NCBI GenBank assembly: GCA_002441045.1
Contig: DJWQ01000250.1
Location: forward strand, 1 to 22,706
Length of the DNA: 22,706 bases
Direction of reading: 5' to 3'
Source of the DNA: Firmicutes bacterium UBA6226
GTDB lineage: Bacteria > Bacillota_A > Clostridia > Peptostreptococcales > Acidaminobacteraceae
Of the stretch, positions 6,904-13,737 are shown one piece after another. The notes beneath the pieces were generated by a model. The model had not been told where the DNA came from, ran no database searches, and worked only from the letters and a program-made list of their open reading frames with translations. Numbering within the stretch: position 1 is the stretch's first letter; each line of letters starts with the position of its first letter. The position numbers and the translations under genes are program-made.

Positions 6904-8235
6904 TCAAGCCGATTTAGTCTCCTCGAATAAAGCCAATATAAAAGGATAAAGCAAGAGAGAAAAAACGGTTAAGACAAGGATAAAAAAGGCATAAGGCAAA
7001 TAATCAAGAGGAGAGACGCTAGTAAGCTGCTTAATCATAATGCCATTAACATTCCAAGGGATCAAAGCAACGATGTTGAGCCCCAAATTCGCAGTGAGCA
7101 TCACGAGAAACTCACGTTTGACACCTTGCCTATCAAAATGAGGTGCCATATATTTCCCTGTGACCATAGAGGTCATCGCTTGGCTACAAGTCACCATACT
7201 TAGCACTATGCTCAATAAACCAGTGTTGAACATCAATCTGATCTTTGAAGGTTTTTTAGGAACAAAGGGATCTATGATTGGTTTCATCAAACTGTCAGCT
7301 TCAAGTAAGCTGTTAAAAATACCTGAGAAAAATATGACAAGAATAACGTTGAGCATCTGTTTGAAACCAGATGTTTTAAGATAAGCAACAGATGTAGAAG
7401 TCGAAGAAAATCCATGATATAAGGTATTTATAATCTCAGATAAAGAACCTAAAGTCTGAACTGACAATATAAGACTTATCACAAAAACGATAGTGAGAAC
7501 CCTTGTAATAGGCTGATTGAAAAGTAGTAGTAAAATCAATATCAATAACGGCACAAGTCTTAGTAAAGAGATAGTAAAGAGTTCTTTCAAATTCTCATTT
7601 GCTGTAATTAAATCTTTTGTAATCACAGCGCTTTGACCTTTATAAAAGAAGAAAATTAACGTTATGATAAAAGGAATCAGTGCACTAGTGAGTAATACCC
7701 ACATGTTTTTTTTATAGTCTGTTTCAGTGACATTTGATAGTAAATGGAGCCCTGAAGAAAGTGGTGAGCAGCGATCCCCTATATAAACTCCTGAAAGTAA
7801 TGCACCAATCATTAATGGATAGAAGACCCCCGCCTGTAACGCGATTGATGAAAAGAGTGGTAATGTTATGGTTAATGTCCCAATTGCGGAACCTAGAATC
7901 ATAGATAAAATAAATGATATGACAAATCCTGCAAGAAGCAAATTTTGTCCAACCATCCATTGCGTCGCATAATAGATTGCGGTTGGAAGTGCACCAGAAG
8001 CCATAAGGACAGGAAGGGTAATACTAATGAGAAACATTAAGAGCATTGTCTTTGAAACTGACTTCGTGTTATGTATGATTAGCTTTGGCAAAATGCGCTT
8101 GCGACTTAATAAAAGATAGCCGACGGCACATGTGGTCGCCATCCCAAGGTACATTGGAACGCCTAACACAATTGACACTGCAACGAAAAATAGAAGTAAA
8201 CCAATATAGCTGTAAGATTTTATAGTCGTGTTCAT
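6904..8235 (-). CDS. NhaC-family Na+/H+ antiporter
   Basis: 443 residues from the ATG at 8235, which has GGAG six bases upstream. A longer in-frame start at 8319 is ruled out because that codon lies inside the -35 element of the gene's own promoter. About eleven hydrophobic segments are visible. Family motifs include GSAIGTLTITLPLFSSIA and the GDRCSPLSSGLHLLSNVTETD-like loop that resembles the GDxxSPLS motif of NhaC antiporters. Family knowledge: NhaC proteins exchange sodium for protons, and relatives (MleN) exchange malate for lactate with Na+/H+. The substrate here cannot be read from sequence. It is transcribed alone, divergent from the GNAT gene and convergent with the diguanylate cyclase gene. 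Confidence 0.87.
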   Translation of the reverse strand: MNTTIKSYSYIGLLLFFVAVSIVLGVPMYLGMATTCAVGYLLLSRKRILPKLIIHNTKSVSKTMLLMFLISITLPVLMASGALPTAIYYATQWMVGQNLLLAGFVISFILSMILGSAIGTLTITLPLFSSIALQAGVFYPLMIGALLSGVYIGDRCSPLSSGLHLLSNVTETDYKKNMWVLLTSALIPFIITLIFFFYKGQSAVITKDLITANENLKELFTISLLRLVPLLILILLLLFNQPITRVLTIVFVISLILSVQTLGSLSEIINTLYHGFSSTSTSVAYLKTSGFKQMLNVILVIFFSGIFNSLLEADSLMKPIIDPFVPKKPSKIRLMFNTGLLSIVLSMVTCSQAMTSMVTGKYMAPHFDRQGVKREFLVMLTANLGLNIVALIPWNVNGIMIKQLTSVSPLDYLPYAFFILVLTVFSLLLYPFILALFEETKSA

Positions 8236-8268
8236 ATTAAGCTCCATTTGTAGTTTCTTAGTCCGCAT

Positions 8269-8297
8269 TTGTTTAAGATGTGATATATTTATTATAT
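8269..8297 (+). promoter_or_regulatory. Possible promoter of the GNAT-B3/B4 pair
   Basis: TTGTTT and TTATAT are separated by 17 bases, 34 bases before ATG 8331. It overlaps the minus-strand promoter of the antiporter gene, so the two may compete for polymerase. Confidence 0.4.
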
Positions 8298-8319
8298 CGT
8301 TACTCATACTTGTTTTCAA
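8291..8319 (-). promoter_or_regulatory. Sigma-A promoter of the NhaC-type gene
   Basis: On the minus strand, -35 TTGAAA (8314-8319) and -10 TATAAT (8291-8296) have a 17-base spacer. The predicted start near 8284 leaves a leader of about 50 bases before ATG 8235. This decides the start codon of that gene. Confidence 0.85.
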
Positions 8320-8330
8320 TGGAGGTTATA

Positions 8331-8909
8331 ATGGCGATTCGTGTAGAATTTATGAACCCTTCCCAAAGTCATGTTTTTGTAGACTACATTGATCATTTGA
8401 AATTTGGTCATGCACCTGAATGGTCAACCTGCTATTGCAGATACTACCATACTAAAGTAGACCAAGATGAATGGATGATGCGCAGTGGCAATTTAAATCG
8501 TAGTGAAGCTATTATGGCCATTAAAGAAGGCTCAATGCAAGGCTTTTTAGCTTATGATGGGGACAAATGTGTTGGATGGCTCAATGCGAATGATTCTAGT
8601 GCATATATTAGAATTGAAGAGGATATAAAACCCTTTGTAAAAGATCAAAAAATAGCTTGTACTATGTGCTTTATTATACATCCTGAATATCGTAACAAAG
8701 GGATTGCCAGACAGCTCTTGTCTAGCGCGGTAGCACATTATAAAGCGATTGGATATGACGGGATGCTGGGTATGCCTTTTGTATCAAATGAGTTTCAAAA
8801 GCAATATAGAGGCACATTAAACATGTATAAGGAGTTGGGGTATAAAGAAATTGAAGTGCATGAAAGTGTTCACGTCATGTGGATTGATTTCAAAGGAGGA
8901 TTTCAATGA
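8331..8909 (+). CDS. GNAT-family N-acetyltransferase
   Basis: 192 residues from ATG 8331, which has GGAGG at a 5-base spacing. A longer in-frame start at 8280 would fall in the divergent promoter region and lacks a ribosome site. The acetyl-CoA binding core is seen as FIIHPEYRNKGIARQLL (motif A with RNKGIA) followed by AVAHYKAIGYDGMLGM. The N-terminal part contains EWSTCYCRYYHT, a cysteine/aromatic-rich stretch common in a subgroup of uncharacterised acetyltransferases. Family knowledge: GNAT enzymes move an acetyl group from acetyl-CoA to an amine. Its stop overlaps the start of the next gene (ATGA, 8906-8909), implying translational coupling and perhaps a joint role. The acceptor is unknown. 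Confidence 0.9.
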   Translation: MAIRVEFMNPSQSHVFVDYIDHLKFGHAPEWSTCYCRYYHTKVDQDEWMMRSGNLNRSEAIMAIKEGSMQGFLAYDGDKCVGWLNANDSSAYIRIEEDIKPFVKDQKIACTMCFIIHPEYRNKGIARQLLSSAVAHYKAIGYDGMLGMPFVSNEFQKQYRGTLNMYKELGYKEIEVHESVHVMWIDFKGGFQ

Positions 8910-9589
8910 AAACCCTTAAAATAGATTCTGCTTATACAGAGAAGGTAACTGGATTTAAACTCGGTATTTTAGTAGCTGATGTGGCAACGACGAATGATAA
9001 TGAGCTGCTTCAAACGCACATGCTTATGGCGTTTGAAGCGATACAGAAATCTATGAAAGTAGAACAAATCAGTCAACTTGATCCAATCAAAGCAGGCAGA
9101 GCTGCTTATCGAGCTTTCGGAAAAGACCCTACTCGTTATCGATTATCATGTGAAAAGCTATTAAGAAGAATACTTAAAGGTGAGGGACTTGATTTTATCA
9201 ATAATATTGTCGATCTATCTAATCTGATTTCACTGACAAAGGTCTGTCCAGTGGGCACCTTTGATTATGACAAGTTGGGTGAAGAAATGATCTTAAGTGC
9301 GGGAAAAGAGGGCGAAAGCTATTTAAGTCTTGGTAATCAAGAACTTAACTTAGTAGGCTTACCTGTTTTCTATGACGAAACGGGCCCTTTTGGTTCAACA
9401 ACATCTGACTCTTCTAGAACCAATGTTGATCTTGGGACAAGTAAAATAGTCATGAGTCTCTTTGGTTTTGATGAAAAGTTTGATCTGAGTAGCGCTTTAG
9501 ATGATGCTGAGCAATTACTGATAGACTTTGCGAGTGCCAAGATTTACTGTAAAGAAATTGTAGATGCTAAAAAAGAGTTGCAATTTTAG
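8906..9589 (+). CDS. B3/B4 tRNA-binding-domain protein
   Basis: 227 residues, starting at an ATG that overlaps the previous stop by four bases, with AAAGGAGG just upstream in the GNAT gene. The central region GRAAYRAFGKDPTRYRLSCE and LSNLISLTKVCPVGTFDYDKL matches the B3/B4 domain shared with the beta subunit of phenylalanyl-tRNA synthetase. That domain contributes to recognition and editing of mischarged tRNA. Free-standing copies such as this one (COG3382 type) are common and mostly uncharacterised. No catalytic synthetase part is present. A role in clearing a misacylated tRNA or a modified amino acid, paired with the upstream acetyltransferase, is a plausible inference only. The cobalamin-riboswitch promoter begins inside the last codons of this gene. 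Confidence 0.85.
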   Translation: MKTLKIDSAYTEKVTGFKLGILVADVATTNDNELLQTHMLMAFEAIQKSMKVEQISQLDPIKAGRAAYRAFGKDPTRYRLSCEKLLRRILKGEGLDFINNIVDLSNLISLTKVCPVGTFDYDKLGEEMILSAGKEGESYLSLGNQELNLVGLPVFYDETGPFGSTTSDSSRTNVDLGTSKIVMSLFGFDEKFDLSSALDDAEQLLIDFASAKIYCKEIVDAKKELQF

Positions 9590-9606
9590 TGGTATTTTTT
9601 TATAAT
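9578..9606 (+). promoter_or_regulatory. Promoter of the cobalamin-riboswitch operon
   Basis: TTGCAA (9578-9583), a 17-base spacer and TATAAT (9601-9606) predict a start near 9613. A second TATAAT at 9617-9622 is less likely. It would start transcription inside the aptamer and remove the 5' strand of helix P1. Confidence 0.7.
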
Positions 9607-9619
9607 GTTCATGATGTAT

Positions 9620-9807
9620 AATCTAATTTTATGCGGTGTCGAAAGACTTAATAGGGAATCGAGAATGCTCGAGCTGTCCCAGCAACCGTGATGCTGACAA
9701 GACTCATAATACCACTGCGCAAGCGGGAAGGGTGAGTTGCGAATGAAGCTAAGCCGGTAGACCTGCCCATAGATTGCTTTATTCCCCTGGGGATGGGATG
9801 GAAAGAG
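9620..9807 (+). promoter_or_regulatory. Cobalamin (B12) riboswitch
   Basis: Signature elements occur in order: GCGGTGTC (9633), AATAGGGAA, GCTGTCCCAGCAACCGTGA (B12-box-like core), CCACTGCGC, CGGGAAGG, and GAAGCTAAGCCGGTAGACCTGCC-type 3' end (9745-9767). Helix P1 is formed by AATCTA (9620-9625) and TAGATT (9770-9775). Downstream, GGAAAGAG (9800-9807) can pair with CTCATTTCC (9819-9827) to make an antiterminator that blocks the terminator stem. The expected logic is that bound cobalamin frees the terminator and shuts off the operon. Family knowledge: these RNAs repress B12 uptake or synthesis genes. Confidence 0.94.
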
Positions 9808-9816
9808 TCGATTTTT

Positions 9817-9851
9817 AACTCATTTCCTATCTCAAGGAAATGAGTTTTTTT
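9817..9851 (+). terminator. Riboswitch-controlled terminator
   Basis: AACTCATTTCCT pairs perfectly with AGGAAATGAGTT (12 bp) around ATCTCA and runs into six to seven T. It lies between the aptamer and the first ORF and competes with the antiterminator pairing at 9800-9807. Confidence 0.92.
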
Positions 9852-9906
9852 ATTTAGCTGTGGGAAAACCAGCGCAATAAGCGCTTGGAAATTGAAGGAG
9901 AAGGAT

Positions 9907-10302
9907 ATGAATAAGAAGGTAGTATTAATTGGTTTAGTTGTTTTACTAGCAGTAGTTGCATTATTTGGTTACAATCAATTTTTCGGTCCAGATGCTAAAG
10001 TTGGCGAAAAATCAGTTACAGTTGAAATTTATGTAGAATCACAGGGTATTGATAAAACATACAACTTCGATACAGATGCGGCATTCTTATACGACTTATT
10101 AAATGAAGTGAAGGATCAAGTTAAGTTTGAATCAGAAGATTCATCATTTGGTCCAATGGTTGTTGGTTTTGAAGGCTATAAGGCTGATAGCACAAGTGAG
10201 TACTACCATGTGTTAATCAATGGTGAAGATGCTATGGTAGGTGTCAAGGATGTACCTGTAACCGATGGCGATGTCTATAGATTTGAGTTACGTAACTTCT
10301 AA
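9907..10302 (+). CDS. Membrane-anchored DUF4430 (transcobalamin C-terminal-like) protein
   Basis: 131 residues from ATG 9907, with AAGGAG six bases upstream; the in-frame TTG at 9892 overlaps that site and is rejected. Residues 3-22 are one hydrophobic span. There is no cysteine in the protein, so it is not a lipoprotein and probably stays as a signal anchor with the domain outside. The domain (about 35-131) carries the DUF4430 pattern: FLYDLLNEV, then GPMVVGFEGYKA, YYHVLINGEDAMVGV and DGDVYRFEL. Family knowledge: this fold resembles the C-terminal half of transcobalamin and intrinsic factor. Being under a B12 riboswitch and overlapping an ECF S-component gene by one base, it most likely captures cobalamin or a related corrinoid for that transporter. 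Confidence 0.88.
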   Translation: MNKKVVLIGLVVLLAVVALFGYNQFFGPDAKVGEKSVTVEIYVESQGIDKTYNFDTDAAFLYDLLNEVKDQVKFESEDSSFGPMVVGFEGYKADSTSEYYHVLINGEDAMVGVKDVPVTDGDVYRFELRNF

Positions 10303-10805
10303 TGAGAGCAAAAGATATTACACTAATTGCTATTTTATCCGCTTCCTTGACAGCGGGAAAATTTGTTCTTAGTGTTGTACCAAATGTTGAAATTGTAACC
10401 TTTTTAATGATACTTTACACCGTTTTGTTTGGTTATAAAAGAACTTTAATGGTCGTATCCGTTTTTGTAACCACTGAAATTCTCATTTATGGATTTGGAA
10501 CGTGGTTATTGGGTTATTATGTTTTATGGCCAACTTTGGTGATATTGACACATATCATCAGTCGAACGCTTAAGTCTGAGTATGGCTATGCGATTTTATC
10601 CGCAATTTATGGTTTTACATTTGGATTATTTTTTGCGTTGTTTGAGTCGATGTTTTACGGCATCAGTTACGCAATCCCATATTGGATTTCTGGGATTCCA
10701 TTTGATATCGTTCATGGCACTTCAAATTTTATCATTATGCTCGTTTTATATAAGCCAATGGTGAAAACGATTGGCTTTGCAAAAGAAAAAATGCATGTTG
10801 CTTAA
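10302..10805 (+). CDS. ECF transporter S component, probably for cobalamin
   Basis: 167 residues. The ATG shares its A with the previous TAA (10302), so translation is coupled. The protein has about six hydrophobic spans and the size of an ECF S component. The first helix has an Ala-x-x-x-Ala pattern (A10, A14), the motif used by S components to dock on EcfT. A conserved-looking segment GFTFGLFFALFESMFYG lies in the second half. No ECF ATPase or EcfT genes are near, so it would use a shared energising module encoded elsewhere (group II ECF). Substrate by context: the riboswitch and the DUF4430 partner point to vitamin B12 (CbrT-like function) or a precursor. The terminator follows directly. 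Confidence 0.85.
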   Translation: MRAKDITLIAILSASLTAGKFVLSVVPNVEIVTFLMILYTVLFGYKRTLMVVSVFVTTEILIYGFGTWLLGYYVLWPTLVILTHIISRTLKSEYGYAILSAIYGFTFGLFFALFESMFYGISYAIPYWISGIPFDIVHGTSNFIIMLVLYKPMVKTIGFAKEKMHVA

Positions 10806-10806
10806 G

Positions 10807-10832
10807 AGAAACCCGTCAGGGTTTCTTTTTTT
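10807..10832 (+). terminator. Terminator of the B12-uptake operon
   Basis: AGAAACCC and GGGTTTCT enclose GTCA, followed by a seven-base T run. It begins two bases after the stop of the S-component gene. Confidence 0.9.
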
Positions 10833-10973
10833 AACGCACAAGATAGTAATTAATAATACGACTATTTGTAGATACAACAAAGACACAATTAAGTTTACAT
10901 CTTTGACTATTCTGATAGTGTCATAAGTATGCTATATTAGAATTAATATAGATCAGTAATGGAGTGTGATATT

Positions 10974-12035
10974 TTGCAAAAGATTGCGTTTCTTTTTTTA
11001 GCGTATTCATTGATCGGATGGATATGGGAAACTTCTTATGTTTCCTTAAAGAGTAAAAAAATAGTTAACCGTGGTTTTTTAAGGGGTCCGATTATCCCGA
11101 TCTACGGTTTTGCAGTGGTTACAATTATACTTTCTATAGATTGGGTTGTTCCATATATCAGGACATTTTCAAAATTTGAAACTGTTTTGACGATGATTTA
11201 TATTGCAATCGTCGCATCTGTATGGGAATATGTGACGTCTTTTGGTATGGAAGTCCTTTTCAAGACGAGATGGTGGAATTATACTGAGCATCGTTTTAAT
11301 ATAAAAGGACGTATTGCGCTTGATGTTTCTATCTTTTGGGGAATTGGTGGATTCGTATTATGGCGCTTCGTTAATCCACTTGTCATAATGGTTTACGAAC
11401 AGTTTAATACTCATAGCATGTACTTGTTTTTAATATTTGCATATTTGATAGTTTCTATAGATACAGTAACCACCTTAATTGAATTAATTAATCTTAGAAA
11501 AGTTGTCATCAGATTACAAAAAGCTTCTGAAGAAATTGTCGATCAAATCACAGAAACCTTGGATAGAGTGGGTGAGGGGTTTGATAAGTTAACTGAAACC
11601 ATGCCTAAGATCGGTGAAAAAATCAGTGAAAGAATTAGCGATAATATCGACGATGTTAAATCAATCGTTTCAGAGGTCATTCCTGAATCTGTTTTTGAGC
11701 AACGATTGAAATTAAAAGAGGCTATCGAAGAAGCTAAACTAAAAGTAAAATCAGGTGCATTTTATAAAAAATATGGAAACTTTAATATATATTCTGAATT
11801 TCTAAATGAAATGAAAGAACGCAATAAGGAGCAGAATACAAGTGGTTTAACGCGATTTGGAGAGGCACTTGATAAAGTGAAGAACACGAGAGGAAAACGT
11901 TTCTTTAAAAACTATCCAAATGCGGCGACGCGACAGTTTGTGTTAATGCACACCCTACATGATAAATTAAAAGAAAAGCAACTCAATGTAAAGATACGAA
12001 TGGACAAAGAAGACAAGCGTGAGGAAGATAACTAA
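10974..12035 (+). CDS. PF06541 family membrane protein with long charged C-terminal tail
   Basis: The frame runs from ATG 10959, but that codon has no ribosome site. TTG 10974 has GGAG about nine bases upstream (inside 10961-10964) and yields 353 residues beginning (M)QKIAFLFLAYSLIGWIWE. I prefer it without certainty. The N-terminal 170 residues match the putative ABC transporter permease family PF06541: about five spans, GWIWET, NRGFLRGPIIPIYGFA, WEYVTSFGMEVLFKTRWWNY. The remaining half is soluble and highly charged, with long amphipathic or coiled-coil-like helices (VDQITETLDRVGEGFDKL). The family function is unknown, and the permease name is by annotation only. The next gene starts 14 bases after the stop, so they are likely co-transcribed. 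Confidence 0.85.
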   Translation: MQKIAFLFLAYSLIGWIWETSYVSLKSKKIVNRGFLRGPIIPIYGFAVVTIILSIDWVVPYIRTFSKFETVLTMIYIAIVASVWEYVTSFGMEVLFKTRWWNYTEHRFNIKGRIALDVSIFWGIGGFVLWRFVNPLVIMVYEQFNTHSMYLFLIFAYLIVSIDTVTTLIELINLRKVVIRLQKASEEIVDQITETLDRVGEGFDKLTETMPKIGEKISERISDNIDDVKSIVSEVIPESVFEQRLKLKEAIEEAKLKVKSGAFYKKYGNFNIYSEFLNEMKERNKEQNTSGLTRFGEALDKVKNTRGKRFFKNYPNAATRQFVLMHTLHDKLKEKQLNVKIRMDKEDKREEDN

Positions 12036-12049
12036 TTTTGGAGGATCGT

Positions 12050-12847
12050 ATGAAGGTGTTTATTAGTATTGATATGGAAGGAATTACTGGCACAACTTTA
12101 TGGCAAGAATGCCAATCGGATCACCCAAGTTATCAAGCACATGTCAAACAAATGACCAATGAATGTCTTGCTGCTTGTGAAGGTGTGCTAGAAGCTGGTG
12201 CAACAGAAATCGTTGTACGAGATGCGCATAATACAGCCACCAATATTGACATGAGTTTGCTACCAAAAGAAGTGAAAATTATTAGACAATGGAGTGGACA
12301 TCCATATTCTATGGTGGATGGTATTGATTCAAGCTTTGATGCCGTGTTGTTTGTAGGTTATCATGGCGCTGCAGGAAGTCCTTTGAATCCACTTTCTCAT
12401 ACGATGACTGGACGTTCTCAAAGAATTTCAATAAATGGTATTCCGGCTAGCGAGTTCTTACTTTACAGTTATGCCGCAGCACTTGAAGGTGTACCTACGA
12501 TTTTTGTATCTGGTGATGAAGGGCTCTGTGAGCAAGCAAATGAACTATATCCCAATATTAAAACCGTATCCGTTAAATCAGGAAAAGGCGGCAGTGTCAC
12601 ACATCTTTCACCAAACCTAGCCCTTGATAAAATAAGAAATACCGCTAGAGTTGCTCTTAGCGGTAATTTAAAAAATCAAGTTGTTGAGTTACCAAAGCAC
12701 TTTGAGGTAAACATCACCTTTAAAGAGCATGTGGATGCAAAGAGGCGTTCATATTATCCTGGAATGATACAACTGGATGCGAATACGATTCGATTTTGTA
12801 CCGATGATTATTTTGATGTGCTAAGAATGATTGCATTTGTACTTTAA
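12050..12847 (+). CDS. dppA: D-aminopeptidase, M55 family (DppA-type)
   Basis: 265 residues from ATG 12050, with GGAGG five bases upstream; the in-frame TTG at 12038 is rejected. The zinc-ligand pattern of the M55 family is complete: Asp8 and Glu10 in SIDMEG, His60 in VRDAH, His105 in GYHGAAG and Glu135 in ASEF. The conserved His117 in SHTMTGR is the likely catalytic residue. Family knowledge: DppA is a decameric, self-compartmentalised zinc peptidase that removes N-terminal D-amino acids such as D-Ala, and in Bacillus it starts a dipeptide transport operon. No transporter follows here. The stop overlaps the stop of the convergent lipoprotein gene, and I see no terminator between them. Confidence 0.93.
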   Translation: MKVFISIDMEGITGTTLWQECQSDHPSYQAHVKQMTNECLAACEGVLEAGATEIVVRDAHNTATNIDMSLLPKEVKIIRQWSGHPYSMVDGIDSSFDAVLFVGYHGAAGSPLNPLSHTMTGRSQRISINGIPASEFLLYSYAAALEGVPTIFVSGDEGLCEQANELYPNIKTVSVKSGKGGSVTHLSPNLALDKIRNTARVALSGNLKNQVVELPKHFEVNITFKEHVDAKRRSYYPGMIQLDANTIRFCTDDYFDVLRMIAFVL

Positions 12848-13638
12848 GGTTCTGAAATGACGACCGCGAAAGGATACCAGTTTAAAATGGATGACATTAA
12901 AACGCTGGATTCATAGAAGCGGTCTTTTCCTTTTGGTTCACCATCATCGTAGCTTTCGTACCAATTGTTAGGATCGTAAACTTCGAAGTACAGAGCACCG
13001 TCAGCGACGACATATCCCTTGATAATCAGGTAGTGTCCGCTGTCAAAAGTATAAAATCGATTAATTCTCTCATTGTTATTATTGTTATATGGAATGTATC
13101 CCATGCTGTTGTTGATGATGGCGATACTGCCTTGATCGATTATATTCCTCAAGTCGATATCAGATTCCAGTGCAATTATTTTATAGGGAATATCGTAAAG
13201 TTCGAGGGCGTTGTTAATGTCATCGCTGTACCACCAGCCACCACTGGAACGAAATTTTTTTCTAGCCTTTTCTGCTGTCGCTTTTGTATCTTCGTTATAC
13301 CATTTAGCTGCCATTTCTATAGAACTTGGTCCGCAATTATTTCCAGCATGTACACCCGTTGCAGCTTGGTCAACATACCAATCATAGTCTCTATCGTTAT
13401 TTACATATGCAGATATATTATCTCCAAGTCCCCATTCCAGTGAAACAGCATCTATCGCTTCAAGCTCAAGCTCTTGTTGATCAACCGTTGCTACTTCTAT
13501 AGTAGTGATGGAATTAATTGTCGTATCAAGGGTCGTAGTATCAACTGAATCAATTGTTTTAGGTGAACAAGCAGTTAAAAGTGTAATTAATACCAGTAGA
13601 TAGATGTAATACCTACGCTTTAGTTGAACAGAACCCAT
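12844..13638 (-). CDS. Lipoprotein with C39-like cysteine peptidase domain
   Basis: 264 residues from the ATG at 13638, which has GGAGG eight bases upstream; the in-frame TTG at 13653 is rejected. A signal peptide ends in the lipobox LTAC with Cys24, so the protein should be tethered outside the membrane. A Thr-rich linker (30-60) leads to a C39-like papain-fold domain. Visible residues are Gln91 (DQAATGV), nucleophile Cys102 in NNCGPSSIEMAAKWY, His202 in SGHYLIIKGY and Asp222 in YDPNN, the full set of the class. Five successive Asn (185-189) and a Gly-Trp-Trp segment lie between them. Family knowledge: extracellular C39-like proteins cleave peptides or cell-wall linked substrates, but targets are mostly unknown. 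Its 3' end overlaps dppA tail to tail. Confidence 0.85.
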   Translation of the reverse strand: MGSVQLKRRYYIYLLVLITLLTACSPKTIDSVDTTTLDTTINSITTIEVATVDQQELELEAIDAVSLEWGLGDNISAYVNNDRDYDWYVDQAATGVHAGNNCGPSSIEMAAKWYNEDTKATAEKARKKFRSSGGWWYSDDINNALELYDIPYKIIALESDIDLRNIIDQGSIAIINNSMGYIPYNNNNNERINRFYTFDSGHYLIIKGYVVADGALYFEVYDPNNWYESYDDGEPKGKDRFYESSVLMSSILNWYPFAVVISEP

Positions 13639-13676
13639 TATTTCAACCTCCAATTGTAAATAAACCTTAAGATAGC

Positions 13677-13706
13677 TTTAACCTAATATTAAGAAAACTA
13701 TATCAT
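13677..13706 (+). promoter_or_regulatory. Possible promoter of the NVGD-repeat lipoprotein gene
   Basis: TTTAAC and TATCAT are separated by 18 bases, 31 bases before ATG 13738. The hexamer TTAAGA appears on both sides of this -35 (13666-13695), which may be a regulator site, but this is weak. Confidence 0.4.
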
Positions 13707-13737
13707 AATGTAAGAAATAAATAAATGAGGTGGAGAT

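Noticed and set aside
8236..8319. N-terminal extension of the NhaC-type protein
   Set aside because: The codon at 8319 is part of the -35 element of its own promoter and the real start has a Shine-Dalgarno.
9617..9622. Second TATAAT as the riboswitch promoter
   Set aside because: Transcription from it would begin within or after the 5' strand of aptamer helix P1, and it lacks a -35; the TTGCAA-17-TATAAT pair upstream fits better.
13033..13443. Plus-strand open frame of 136 codons
   Set aside because: Lies wholly opposite the C39-like gene, whose catalytic residues are clear; no ribosome site.
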